DNA of 54,489 bases from Akkermansiaceae bacterium (GTDB taxonomy: Bacteria > Verrucomicrobiota > Verrucomicrobiia > Verrucomicrobiales > Akkermansiaceae): positions 1 to 54,489 of the forward strand of contig CAJIZY010000010.1 of NCBI GenBank assembly GCA_905181965.1. Reading direction: 5' to 3'. The position numbers and the translations under genes are program-made. Positions within the stretch are counted from its first letter, which is position 1, and the number at the start of each line of letters is the position of its first letter. Positions 8,826-16,638 of this stretch are shown here, in pieces. The notes beneath the pieces were generated by a model that made no database searches, was not told the DNA's origin, and worked only from the letters and a program-made list of their open reading frames with translations.

Positions 8826-10610
8826 ATGATACGGTTTGTGGGGCTTTTCATGCTATTGTCGACCCTACTTCATGCTCAATTTCAGGGTGAGCGTGACAAA
8901 GCAGCGAGGGCACTCAAAATTCTTGATGGATGGCATAAACAGGATTCAAGGGAAGGTAGGAGAACCCTCCATTTTGTGTTGTGGACTCCGAAAGGACGTC
9001 CGCCGCCGGTCCGATATGAGGCTCGATTGACCCGAATGATGATCCATATCCAAGATTTTTACAAAAAAGAGATGGAACGTCTCGGGTTTGGCCCAAGGTC
9101 GATCAATCTCCCAATGGAAGCTGGGAAGTTACGGGTTCACCTAATCGACGGTAGAAAGCCTGAATCTGAATATGGGATGTCTTCGGGCAATGAGATCAAA
9201 AATGAATGTCTGCCAGTTTTAGCAGAAAAGGGAATCAAGGGAAAAAAAGAGACCCTCGTTATCTTTTGTAACCTAGCCTCTTGGGATGACGATAAGCTGA
9301 TTTTCACTCACAGGTCTCCTTACTATGCAGGGGGCAACTTCCAGGGAGGAACGGCTTGGCAATTAGACTCGCCCGAGTTGGATACTTTAAATTTAGCAAA
9401 AAAAACTCCGATGATGCGAGATGGTCAATATGGTTGGATTTCTCTGGGCAAGCATAATTCGATTTTTATCGGGGGGATTGCCCACGAACTTGGTCATGCC
9501 CTTGGTCTTCCCCATTGTAGAGAACGGCCTGATGAGGCATTACGTGGAACAGCCTTGATGGGGTCGGGAAACCGTACCTACGGTGATGAATTGCGGGGCG
9601 AGGGCAAGGGGTCTTTTTTGACTTTGGCTCATGCCTTGAGATTGGCGTCGCATCCCCAGTTTTCGGAATCGCTCAAAGGAATGAATCTTCCTGTGAGCGC
9701 AACAATTGAGGGATTGAAGATTATGGCTAGGGAAAAAGCGATTCATGTTTCTGGAAAGCTGGTCGCGAATCCTCCAGTTTACGCGGTTGTGGCCTACTTT
9801 GATCCAGAGGGAGGTGGGGACTATAATGCAACGACTGCAACTACAGTGCCGGATATTGACGGGAATTTTAGTTTTTCCTGCGACGCGCTTCCTCCGGGAA
9901 AGGCAGGTGAGTTGCGTTTAATTCCGCTCCACGTCAATGGTTCGACAGGTGGATGGATGTCGCAGACGAAGTTTAAATATCCTTACTCGGTTGGTAAAGA
10001 TGGCACACCGGATCTGGCGATGTTCCAGATTCGTGCGGCTATGACTCCTTTTATTGAGGCTCTGAGTAAGAGAAACCGTGAAGCTGCAGTGGCCGAGGCA
10101 CGACAACTGCCTGAAGGGAAAATGCGGCAGATTGCCGAAAAAATCTTGGAGCGTGGGCGCAAAGCGGTGAAGTCGCCCGCACAAGCCGGGCAGAATCAAA
10201 CCGCGGCTGATTTAACGCAGTTTAAGGCATCTGCCTCCAAGGTGGGTTGGGGGCGTCCTGCCTACAACTTTTTACCAGAGCCACCTTTCCTTCTGGAAGC
10301 GGGGGGAGAGATTTTTTCGACTGGGATTTATGGTCATGCTCCGGCCAACCATCGTTACAATCTCGGGAGGAGATGGAAAACTTTGCGCGGGAAAGCAGGG
10401 ATGGCTACCGGGAAACAGGGTACGGTTCGGTTTGATATTAAAGGCGATGGCAAAACTCTTTGGAAATCGAAAGTGATTAAAGCTGGTGGCTTGGTGGATT
10501 ACTCGATTGACGTGTCTGGGGTGAAGACACTGGAGCTGGTGGTGGATCCCTCGAATGACGGGAATAGCTCCGATTGGGGGCTCTGGCTTGAGCCCAAATT
10601 GAACCGGTAG
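8826..10610 (+). CDS. Exported metzincin-like metalloprotease with C-terminal NPCBM domain
   Basis: From the ATG at 8826 the protein begins MIRFVGLFMLLSTLLHAQ, a good signal peptide. An upstream in-frame ATG at 8769 would add 19 residues before the signal and is less likely. The zinc site IAHELGHALGLPHC (HExxHxxGxxH, about residues 220-233) marks a metzincin-type peptidase. A middle beta-rich region follows, and the last 120 residues resemble an NPCBM/NEW2 carbohydrate-binding module (GGEIFSTGIYGHAP, LRGKAG, GDGKTLWKSKVIKAG, DPSNDGNSSDWGLWLEPKL). It is probably secreted or outer-membrane associated and directed to glycan-decorated material. A region rich in invariant-looking tryptophans (GGTAWQLDSP) precedes the zinc site. 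Substrate unknown. Confidence 0.8.
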   Translation: MIRFVGLFMLLSTLLHAQFQGERDKAARALKILDGWHKQDSREGRRTLHFVLWTPKGRPPPVRYEARLTRMMIHIQDFYKKEMERLGFGPRSINLPMEAGKLRVHLIDGRKPESEYGMSSGNEIKNECLPVLAEKGIKGKKETLVIFCNLASWDDDKLIFTHRSPYYAGGNFQGGTAWQLDSPELDTLNLAKKTPMMRDGQYGWISLGKHNSIFIGGIAHELGHALGLPHCRERPDEALRGTALMGSGNRTYGDELRGEGKGSFLTLAHALRLASHPQFSESLKGMNLPVSATIEGLKIMAREKAIHVSGKLVANPPVYAVVAYFDPEGGGDYNATTATTVPDIDGNFSFSCDALPPGKAGELRLIPLHVNGSTGGWMSQTKFKYPYSVGKDGTPDLAMFQIRAAMTPFIEALSKRNREAAVAEARQLPEGKMRQIAEKILERGRKAVKSPAQAGQNQTAADLTQFKASASKVGWGRPAYNFLPEPPFLLEAGGEIFSTGIYGHAPANHRYNLGRRWKTLRGKAGMATGKQGTVRFDIKGDGKTLWKSKVIKAGGLVDYSIDVSGVKTLELVVDPSNDGNSSDWGLWLEPKLNR

Positions 10611-10667
10611 AAAATTGCGACATCTTTGACTTGGGTCGCCTTGCGTAAAATATGATCCTACCGACCG

Positions 10668-11333
10668 GTGAACAAGCAAAGCACGATCAATACGGATCAG
10701 AGCCAACTGATGAAGTTGGTTGGGTTATCGAAGTCGTATGACAGGGTGGTAGCCCTTGATGATATTTTTCTGCAAATGGGAGTGGGTGAGTTTGTCGCCC
10801 TTCGTGGCCCGAGTGGGGCGGGAAAATCAACTCTTTTATATGTGGTGGCTGGTTTGTTAGGTCCTGATGCAGGATCGATCGAGGTTGCTGGTCGCGACGT
10901 CTCAAAAATGAGTGGTTTTGAGAAAACGCGCTTTCGCAAAGAGGTGATTGGATTGGTATTTCAAGATGCAAGACTGATCCCCTACCTTGATATTCGAGAG
11001 AATATTCTCGTCGCTGGCGGAGATCAAAATCGGGCGGATCAGTTGATAGTTTCGCTGGGACTTGAGGGGAGGGCGTCCCATATTCCGGGGGAGTTGAGTG
11101 CAGGAGAGCAACAAAGAGTAGGCCTAGCCCGGGCCTTAATTCACTGTCCGAATTTAGTTTTGGCAGACGAACCAACGGGGAATTTAGATGACGTGAGTGC
11201 CGAAGCAGTGATCTTTGGGCTGCGGAATCATGTTAAGGATGGAGGTTCAGTTTTGGTAGTGACTCATGACCCTAGAGTTCTTGAGAAAGCAGATCGGGTA
11301 ATTACTTTAGAGAAAGGGAAGATTCTATTGTGA
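10668..11333 (+). CDS. LolD/MacB-type ABC transporter ATPase
   Basis: A 221-residue nucleotide-binding subunit with Walker A GPSGAGKSTLL, signature LSAGEQQRVGLARAL, Walker B LVLADEPTGNL and switch histidine VVTHDPR. The ADEPTGNLD form is typical of the LolD/FtsE/MacB group that works with FtsX-type permeases rather than with solute importers. The start is GTG at 10668. It overlaps the next gene by 4 bp (GTGA). No FtsX permease lies next to it on this strand; the nearest is on the opposite strand at 15376-16587 and is the likely partner (inference). The ModC-like ATPase at 14737 is a separate second ATPase. Confidence 0.85.
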   Translation: MNKQSTINTDQSQLMKLVGLSKSYDRVVALDDIFLQMGVGEFVALRGPSGAGKSTLLYVVAGLLGPDAGSIEVAGRDVSKMSGFEKTRFRKEVIGLVFQDARLIPYLDIRENILVAGGDQNRADQLIVSLGLEGRASHIPGELSAGEQQRVGLARALIHCPNLVLADEPTGNLDDVSAEAVIFGLRNHVKDGGSVLVVTHDPRVLEKADRVITLEKGKILL

Positions 11334-12064
11334 AGTACGAAGATTATTATACTTGGCAGGAAGATGTTCCGGGATTTGGAAGTGAGGCTCAGGAGAAGTT
11401 GAGAAACTCAACCGCGTTAGTTTCACGAGTGGGTGGACTGGGCGGGCCCTTGGCCTTGTCTCTGGCAGCAGCAGGAGTGGGGCGAATCATTCTTGCGCAT
11501 GGGGGAGAGTTGAGACCGGATGATTTAAATCGTCAGATTCTGATGACTCATGAGGGTCTAGGTAGCGGGCGTCACGTTCAAGCTGCGGAGACATTGAGGC
11601 GATTTAATCGGGACCTTGAGATTGAATCGATGGGGCAGAATGTTTCGGAAGAGAATATTGCAGGGCTTGTTGAGCGAGCTGACATTGTGTTTTCATGCGC
11701 TCCTCTTTTTGAAGAGCGTCTCTTGATGAATCGGGAAGCGATGAGTCAGGGTAAATTTTTTGTTGATGGTGCGATGTGCTCGATGGAGGGGCATGTACTC
11801 GCAGTCGACCCGGGTAAGTCGGCTTGTCTTGGGTGTTTAGTAAAGGCTCCTCCTGCTTATTGGAAACGTCGCTTTCCGGTAATTGGGGCGGTCTCAGCAA
11901 TGATAGCTCAAATCGCGGCTTTGGAGGGTATTAAGCTTCTGACCCGCTTCTCCGAACCAGCGGTGGATCGAATGATCCATGTTGATGCGCAATGGATGCG
12001 GATGAAAAAAGTGCGCCTTGTCAGAGACAAGGACTGTCATCACTGTTCTGGTATTAAGTCATGA
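11330..12064 (+). CDS. ThiF/MoeB/HesA-family E1-like protein (divergent)
   Basis: A 244-residue E1-like Rossmann protein. The nucleotide loop reads VGGLGGPLALSLAAAGVG, followed by LNRQILM, where the NRQ arginine is kept. Two CxxC pairs, CLGC and CHHC (at the extreme C-terminus), form the usual structural zinc site. Departures from MoeB/ThiF: the acidic residue that binds the ribose after the beta strand is replaced (ILAHGGE), and the DxxDN adenylation motif reads SCAPLFEERLLMNRE. Known members adenylate the C-terminus of ubiquitin-like sulfur carriers (MoaD, ThiS); no such carrier is encoded nearby. The 4-bp overlaps with both neighbours imply translational coupling to the ATPase and the binding protein. 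A role linked to molybdenum cofactor is suggested by context only. Confidence 0.8.
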   Translation: MKYEDYYTWQEDVPGFGSEAQEKLRNSTALVSRVGGLGGPLALSLAAAGVGRIILAHGGELRPDDLNRQILMTHEGLGSGRHVQAAETLRRFNRDLEIESMGQNVSEENIAGLVERADIVFSCAPLFEERLLMNREAMSQGKFFVDGAMCSMEGHVLAVDPGKSACLGCLVKAPPAYWKRRFPVIGAVSAMIAQIAALEGIKLLTRFSEPAVDRMIHVDAQWMRMKKVRLVRDKDCHHCSGIKS

Positions 12065-13545
12065 AACGACCTGTTTTTGTTATTGGAATTTTCGTAGTCC
12101 TGCTTGGAGGTGCTTTTTGGTGGCTGAAGGAGGATAATGACCGAGATGGACCGGGGACAGGGGACTTGCTCTTCCACTGTGCCGCGGGATTGCGAAAACC
12201 AATGAGTGAGATTGCCCGCCTATACGAGGAGGAGTTTGGGGTGAAGGTCAATTTACAGTTTGGTGGATCAGGAGCTCTGGCCAGCCAACTTGAAGTGGCA
12301 GGTGGTGATCTTTATTTGCCTGCAGACCAGAGTTATATCGACTCGGCCAGAGATAAGGGCTTGATGAAGGAGGCAATTCCGGTGGCGCTTTTGACTGCTG
12401 GGATGGTGGTTCCGAAGGGCAATCCGCGAGGTTTGACGAAACTCTCGGATATGGGGAAGAAAGGATTGAAGATTTCTTTGGCCGAAAAATCAGCTTCGGT
12501 GGGTAAGTTTACCTGGAAGGTTTTGGAAGAGGAGGGCTTATTAGCGAGAGTTAATCCTAACGTGGTTGTGACTAAGCCAACCGTGAATGCGATTGTAGAA
12601 GATGTTGCGACTGGTGCTGTGGATGTTTCCTTAGCATGGGACGCGGTAGCGAGAAATTTTTCTGAGGTGGAATGGATTGCCGTCCCAGAGTTTTCCAAAA
12701 GAGCGAAAAGAGCTTCGATTGGAGTGCTGACGTCGAGTAAGGACGCGAAGAGGTCACTCCATTTTGCCCGTTATGTCACAGCGCAAGATCGTGGTCGGAA
12801 GATCTTTCAGAAGATGGGGTTTATGGTTCCTGATGAGGGGGATAAATGGTCGGATCAACCGGAAGTGACCTTTTTTTCGGGATCAATGTTAAGGCCGGCG
12901 ATTCAGGAGCGGGTTCGAGAATTTGAAGCGCGTGAGGGGTGCCGGGTGAATACGGTTTTTGAGGGTTGTGGGACCTTGGTCGCGCAGATGGATGCTGGGG
13001 CTAAGCCAGCAGGATACTTTGCTTGTGATACGAAGTTTCTAAACAAGGTTCAGGAACGGTTTTTTGAGGGGCGGATCATGACGCGGAATGAAATCGTCTT
13101 ATTAGTTCGGATAGGGAATCCAAAGGAGCTTCGTAAATTGGAAGATCTTGGAAAGCTAGGGGTGAAGCTTGGAATTTGTGATGGTCGCAAAAGTGCGCTG
13201 GGAGAATTAACGCGGATCATGCTTGAGAGACGTGGATTGACCGAAGCGTTGGAAGCTAATGTGGCTGTGAAGGTTGCGAAAGGAGATGACCTTGTGTCTG
13301 CGTTACAGGCCCGATCACTCGATGCGGTTTTGGTTTACCGAAGTAACGCACTCGCTAGTCCGGTGACTTTGAAGGAAAATGAAATTGTGGAGTTGAAAGA
13401 CGAGTTGGCTTTTGCTGAGCAGCCATTTGCGGTGGCAAAGGAATCGGCTTACCCCGAATTGATGAAGAGATTAGGCAACTTTCTGGCGACTCCGGAAGCA
13501 AAGGAAAGATTCGAGGAATTGGGATTCCAATGGGAACTCAATTGA
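12061..13545 (+). CDS. Double-domain ModA-like periplasmic substrate-binding protein
   Basis: A 494-residue protein with an N-terminal membrane or signal segment (residues 5-22, FVIGIFVVLLGGAFWWL) and two tandem ModA-like binding domains. Domain 1 starts LLFHCAAGLRKPMSEIARLY, with FGGSGALASQLE and GDLYLPAD. Domain 2 starts at about residue 278 with FFSGSMLRPAIQERVREFE, FEGCGTLVAQMDAG and YFACDTKF. Both keep the later hinge pattern (GDLVSALQARSLDAVLVY in domain 2, EDVATGAVDVSLAWDA in domain 1). ModA binds molybdate or tungstate for an ABC importer; the permease and ATPase follow downstream. Standard ModA has one domain of about 250 residues, so this is an internal duplication or fusion. Anion specificity cannot be assigned. 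The 4-bp overlap (ATGA) with the ThiF-like gene indicates one operon. Confidence 0.85.
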   Translation: MKRPVFVIGIFVVLLGGAFWWLKEDNDRDGPGTGDLLFHCAAGLRKPMSEIARLYEEEFGVKVNLQFGGSGALASQLEVAGGDLYLPADQSYIDSARDKGLMKEAIPVALLTAGMVVPKGNPRGLTKLSDMGKKGLKISLAEKSASVGKFTWKVLEEEGLLARVNPNVVVTKPTVNAIVEDVATGAVDVSLAWDAVARNFSEVEWIAVPEFSKRAKRASIGVLTSSKDAKRSLHFARYVTAQDRGRKIFQKMGFMVPDEGDKWSDQPEVTFFSGSMLRPAIQERVREFEAREGCRVNTVFEGCGTLVAQMDAGAKPAGYFACDTKFLNKVQERFFEGRIMTRNEIVLLVRIGNPKELRKLEDLGKLGVKLGICDGRKSALGELTRIMLERRGLTEALEANVAVKVAKGDDLVSALQARSLDAVLVYRSNALASPVTLKENEIVELKDELAFAEQPFAVAKESAYPELMKRLGNFLATPEAKERFEELGFQWELN

Positions 13546-13664
13546 CGATGGTTATTAGTTGTCGCCTAGGATGGAAAAGCTTTTTTTCGTGGGCGCCCAT
13601 TGTTTGTTAGTTATGTGCAATCTTGGGAGTTTTCATTGTGAAAACGCCGGCGTAGGGTTGACTT

Positions 13665-13739
13665 ATGGCAGCGTCGGTGGAAGCGAAGATTGATTATGAT
13701 CAGTCGCCATTTAATTCTGTTGAGGCATTCAAGAGTTGA
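13665..13739 (+). other. Possible 24-codon leader ORF overlapping the ModB start
   Basis: ATG at 13665 opens a 24-codon frame (MAASVEAKIDYDQSPFNSVE, then AFKS) whose TGA at 13737-13739 overlaps the candidate TTG start of the permease at 13736. The layout would allow translational coupling. The frame could also be chance within the 190-bp gap between the binding protein and the permease. I see no convincing ribosome binding site. Confidence 0.25.
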
Positions 13740-14740
13740 ATCTAAAAGGCGAAATGGAGAAGGGCATCATTAGTGATCAAAAGATTTGGAGGGTTAGGCC
13801 GGAGTGGCCTTTTCTTCTTTTTCTGGTCTTTGTGGTCGCAGCCTACCTAGGACTCCTGCTTTTACTGGTCGGGGCAAATATGCTGACGGTTTCGTGGAGC
13901 CAGGCGAGTGAGATTTTGAAGGATGCTGATATTCAGCATTCAATCACATTGACGTTCGTGACCTGTACGGCGACAGCAATTCTTTCAGTATTGGTTTCAG
14001 TCCCGGTGGGCTATCTTTTATCCCGATATCAATTTCGGGGAAGAGCCTTGGTAGATACATTTCTGGATATTCCAATTTTGCTACCTCCCTTGATTGTGGG
14101 CTTAAGTCTTTTGATTTTGTTCAATCGGATCCCACCATCGGCCTGTTGTGGAATGTTAGCGGGTGGTGCACTAATAGCTGCGATCTGGGGAGCAGCTCGG
14201 AAAGGGAATGGGATTGTAATACAATTTTTGGTCGGAAGCGCAATTTTATTTGGGCTTCTGAGTTTTGTGTTTGCGGGGAGTCAGAGATCACTTGAAGGCA
14301 TTGTAAGTGAGGTTGGTTTCCCAATGACCTTTCATCCGTTAGGAGTGGTGCTGGCTCAGTTTCCGGTGGCGGCGGCTTTTGCAGTTAGGACGATGAGGAC
14401 GACTTTTGATCAGATTAGCCCGCGTTATGAAGAGGTCGCGATGACTTTGGGATGTAACCGGGGGCAGGCATTTATGCGAGTTGTTTTGCCATTGGCTGGT
14501 AAGGGAATAGTGGCAGCAGGAACAATGGCGTGGGCGAGGGCGCTGGGAGAGTTTGGGCCGATCCTAATCTTTGCGGGAGCGACGCGTGGCCGGACCGAAG
14601 TATTGGCTACGTCGGTTTTTCTTGAGATTAATATAGGCAATTTGCCAGGAGCTGCGGCACTTTCGCTACTAATGATTTTGTTGGCAGTTTCAACCCTTTT
14701 AATAGTGAGGTGTCTTGCAGGAAGAGGAGGAGCGGTATGA
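13736..14740 (+). CDS. ModB-like ABC transporter permease
   Basis: A 334-residue integral membrane permease of the molybdate/sulfate type. The EAA loop that docks the ATPase is visible as EEVAMTLGCNRGQAFMRVVLP, split here as EEVAMTLGCN and RGQAFMRVVLP. The motif RALGEFGPILIFAG near the C-terminus is characteristic of ModB/CysT permeases. It is about 100 residues longer than common ModB, the extra length being an N-terminal extension and an inserted hydrophobic pair around residues 138-190 (CCGMLAGGALIAAIWG, FLVGSAILFGLLSFVFAG). The start is uncertain: TTG 13736 or ATG 13754. It overlaps the ATPase gene by 4 bp and follows the double ModA-like gene, so the three should form one importer for an oxyanion such as molybdate or tungstate. 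Confidence 0.85.
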   Translation: MNLKGEMEKGIISDQKIWRVRPEWPFLLFLVFVVAAYLGLLLLLVGANMLTVSWSQASEILKDADIQHSITLTFVTCTATAILSVLVSVPVGYLLSRYQFRGRALVDTFLDIPILLPPLIVGLSLLILFNRIPPSACCGMLAGGALIAAIWGAARKGNGIVIQFLVGSAILFGLLSFVFAGSQRSLEGIVSEVGFPMTFHPLGVVLAQFPVAAAFAVRTMRTTFDQISPRYEEVAMTLGCNRGQAFMRVVLPLAGKGIVAAGTMAWARALGEFGPILIFAGATRGRTEVLATSVFLEINIGNLPGAAALSLLMILLAVSTLLIVRCLAGRGGAV

Positions 14741-15369
14741 GTGGGGGGATTTTAGTTTTGGAACAGGTAACGGTCCAAGCAGGGGATTTTGTCCTGTCCC
14801 CCTTCTCGTTGGAGATTAGGGAGGGTGAGTGTGTCGCTCTTATGGGGCCGAGTGGTTGCGGGAAAACGACGCTCCTCGAAACGGTTTGTGGATTACGCGA
14901 AGGGCCAGTTGGCGGGCGTGTTGTACTTGATGGACTAGAGGTGAAAAATTTACCGCCTGGGGCACGGGGAATTGGTCTAGTGCCGCAAGATGTTGTGCTT
15001 TTCCCCTCTTTGACGGTCCGAGAGCAAATAGAGTTTGGTCCTAAGCTTCATGGTTGGAAGCCTGAGGAAATAAAGGAACGAGTGGAGAGCTTGGCAAGAG
15101 ATCTTGGATTGGAGGGGCTTTTGAGTCGCTTACCCGAGGGGCTTTCAGGTGGTGAAGCTCGTCGAGTTGCTTTGGGTAGGGCTCTGGCGCTGAGGCCACA
15201 ATTACTCTGTCTGGATGAAGCTCTATCCGGTTTAGATGAAGCTCGTCATGATGAGGTGCTTGGCGTAATTCGAAAGATGATTGAGAGGGAGGGCGTGACT
15301 GCTTTACATGTCACTCATTCTAAAAAAGAAGCGGAGGCCATTGCAGACCGGGTGGTGGTGATGGATTAG
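14737..15369 (+). CDS. ModC-like ABC transporter ATPase
   Basis: A nucleotide-binding subunit of about 210 residues from the ATG at 14737, which has a strong purine-rich ribosome binding site (GGAAGAGGAGGAG) and overlaps the permease stop by 4 bp. A start at 14710 is possible but would lie inside the permease. Walker A is GPSGCGKTTLL, the Q-loop VPQDVVLFPSLTV, the signature LSGGEARRVALGRAL, Walker B LLCLDEALSGLD and the switch histidine HVTHS. It lacks the C-terminal TOBE/MOP domain of full ModC proteins, so regulation by bound molybdate is not expected. It ends only 6 bp from the convergent FtsX-type gene. Confidence 0.85.
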   Translation: MSGGILVLEQVTVQAGDFVLSPFSLEIREGECVALMGPSGCGKTTLLETVCGLREGPVGGRVVLDGLEVKNLPPGARGIGLVPQDVVLFPSLTVREQIEFGPKLHGWKPEEIKERVESLARDLGLEGLLSRLPEGLSGGEARRVALGRALALRPQLLCLDEALSGLDEARHDEVLGVIRKMIEREGVTALHVTHSKKEAEAIADRVVVMD

Positions 15370-15375
15370 CAATTT

Positions 15376-16587
15376 TCAATTGCTTCGGAGCAGGATAACA
15401 GAATCGCGTGTGAGAGCGTAGATGGTCGAGAGCCACGTTGCAGCGGCGCTAACGGTGGGAATGAAAAGCCAACTCATGGGAGGAAAGGAAAATGAGAAGG
15501 CTTTAGAAATGGTGAAGGTCAAGCCGGTTGCGAGAAGGCCGATTAGAGCAGCTCGGGCGAGCAGGAGTTTTGCAATTTTGAAATGACTGACACCAATCGC
15601 ACGAAGAGTGCCAATTTCCGGAAGTCGTTCACGGACGTTAGCAAAGGAGAGATATGCGAGAGCGAGAAAGGCGCCGCTTGCAATGATTGGGGAGAGAACT
15701 GCAGAAAAACGAGCACGTTCGGAGCGAGCATTTTCACGGCTCTTTATGATTGTAGCTTTGGCTTTTCTTGCCCGGTCACCAGTTTTGTTACGAGCTTCGG
15801 CACGAACCATGGCGGATGAACCGAGTTCGATGATTTGAACCTCGGGAAGGATTTTTGAAATCTCTGAACGAATTTCGCCGAGTCGATCAATAGAGGCGCA
15901 ATTACACCCAAGGGCTAAAATGGCATTAATTCGATTAGGTTGGTCAAAGAGTTTTTGGGCATCATCAAGGTGTATCCAGGCCGAGCCATCGTCGCGGAAG
16001 TTTCTTGGAGGATAGGTTTGGGCAAGAGTGTAGGTTTTGTCGTTAAGGATCACCTGATCCCCTTTTTTGAGTCCGAGGGGTTCGTGTAGGTCATAGCCGA
16101 GATTGATCGTCCCCAGAGTAAGAGGATTCATGATGGGTTTCTTTTTGGATCTGTGAGCGATAGGAACTTGTCCTTCAACGCCGATAAGGAGGATCGATCG
16201 ATTTTGTTCTTCCCAGCGAACTCGTTTTGATAGCTGAGGAAGAAGGTGGTTAACGGTGACGATTTCGCTTTCAGCAAGTTTGTGGACTGAGTCTTCAGAG
16301 AGTGTTTGTTCGGAGTATCCACGCTCCTTAATTTGCCAGATTTCTTCGCCTTTGGGGAAGAGGAAGACGTTGAAACCAAGACCTTTCATTGTTTTGCGAA
16401 TGTCGTTCTCAAGCTGGATCATCTCAGCCTTGGTTTCGTCTTCTAGTAAACTGAGCTGGGCTTCGGTATTTTGGTCAAATTTGGCTAGGCTTTCTTCTGC
16501 GGAAAGCCAGATACAGATAGCAGCTGCTGCTGTTACGGTGGCGATGATGAAGTTGAATTTCCGGTGTTTGATTTCTGCCAAGAGCAT
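15376..16587 (-). CDS. FtsX/MacB-type ABC transporter permease
   Basis: A 403-residue protein with one N-terminal membrane segment (FIIATVTAAAAICIWLSAE), a large extracytoplasmic domain (about residues 35-285), and three C-terminal membrane segments in the FtsX arrangement (GAFLALAYLSFANVRERLPE, IGTLRAIGVS, then ALIGLLATGLTF and WLFIPTVSAAATWLSTIYAL). The RLPEIGTLRAIG motif is typical of the FtsX domain. Such permeases drive mechanotransmission or lipoprotein export with a LolD-type ATPase; the only such ATPase here is at 10668-11333 on the other strand. Last gene of the minus-strand cluster beginning at 24162; the gap to the upstream Cys-rich protein is 51 bp. Confidence 0.85.
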   Translation of the reverse strand: MLLAEIKHRKFNFIIATVTAAAAICIWLSAEESLAKFDQNTEAQLSLLEDETKAEMIQLENDIRKTMKGLGFNVFLFPKGEEIWQIKERGYSEQTLSEDSVHKLAESEIVTVNHLLPQLSKRVRWEEQNRSILLIGVEGQVPIAHRSKKKPIMNPLTLGTINLGYDLHEPLGLKKGDQVILNDKTYTLAQTYPPRNFRDDGSAWIHLDDAQKLFDQPNRINAILALGCNCASIDRLGEIRSEISKILPEVQIIELGSSAMVRAEARNKTGDRARKAKATIIKSRENARSERARFSAVLSPIIASGAFLALAYLSFANVRERLPEIGTLRAIGVSHFKIAKLLLARAALIGLLATGLTFTISKAFSFSFPPMSWLFIPTVSAAATWLSTIYALTRDSVILLRSN

Positions 16588-16638
16588 GATGAAAAATGGA
16601 TGAAGGGGCGTAATCAGATTCGCGAACCAGCGGAGATT

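Noticed and set aside
13546..13735. Possible molybdenum-cofactor riboswitch before the ModB-like gene
   Set aside because: I could not recognise the conserved core or a matching set of stems by eye; a covariance-model search would decide.
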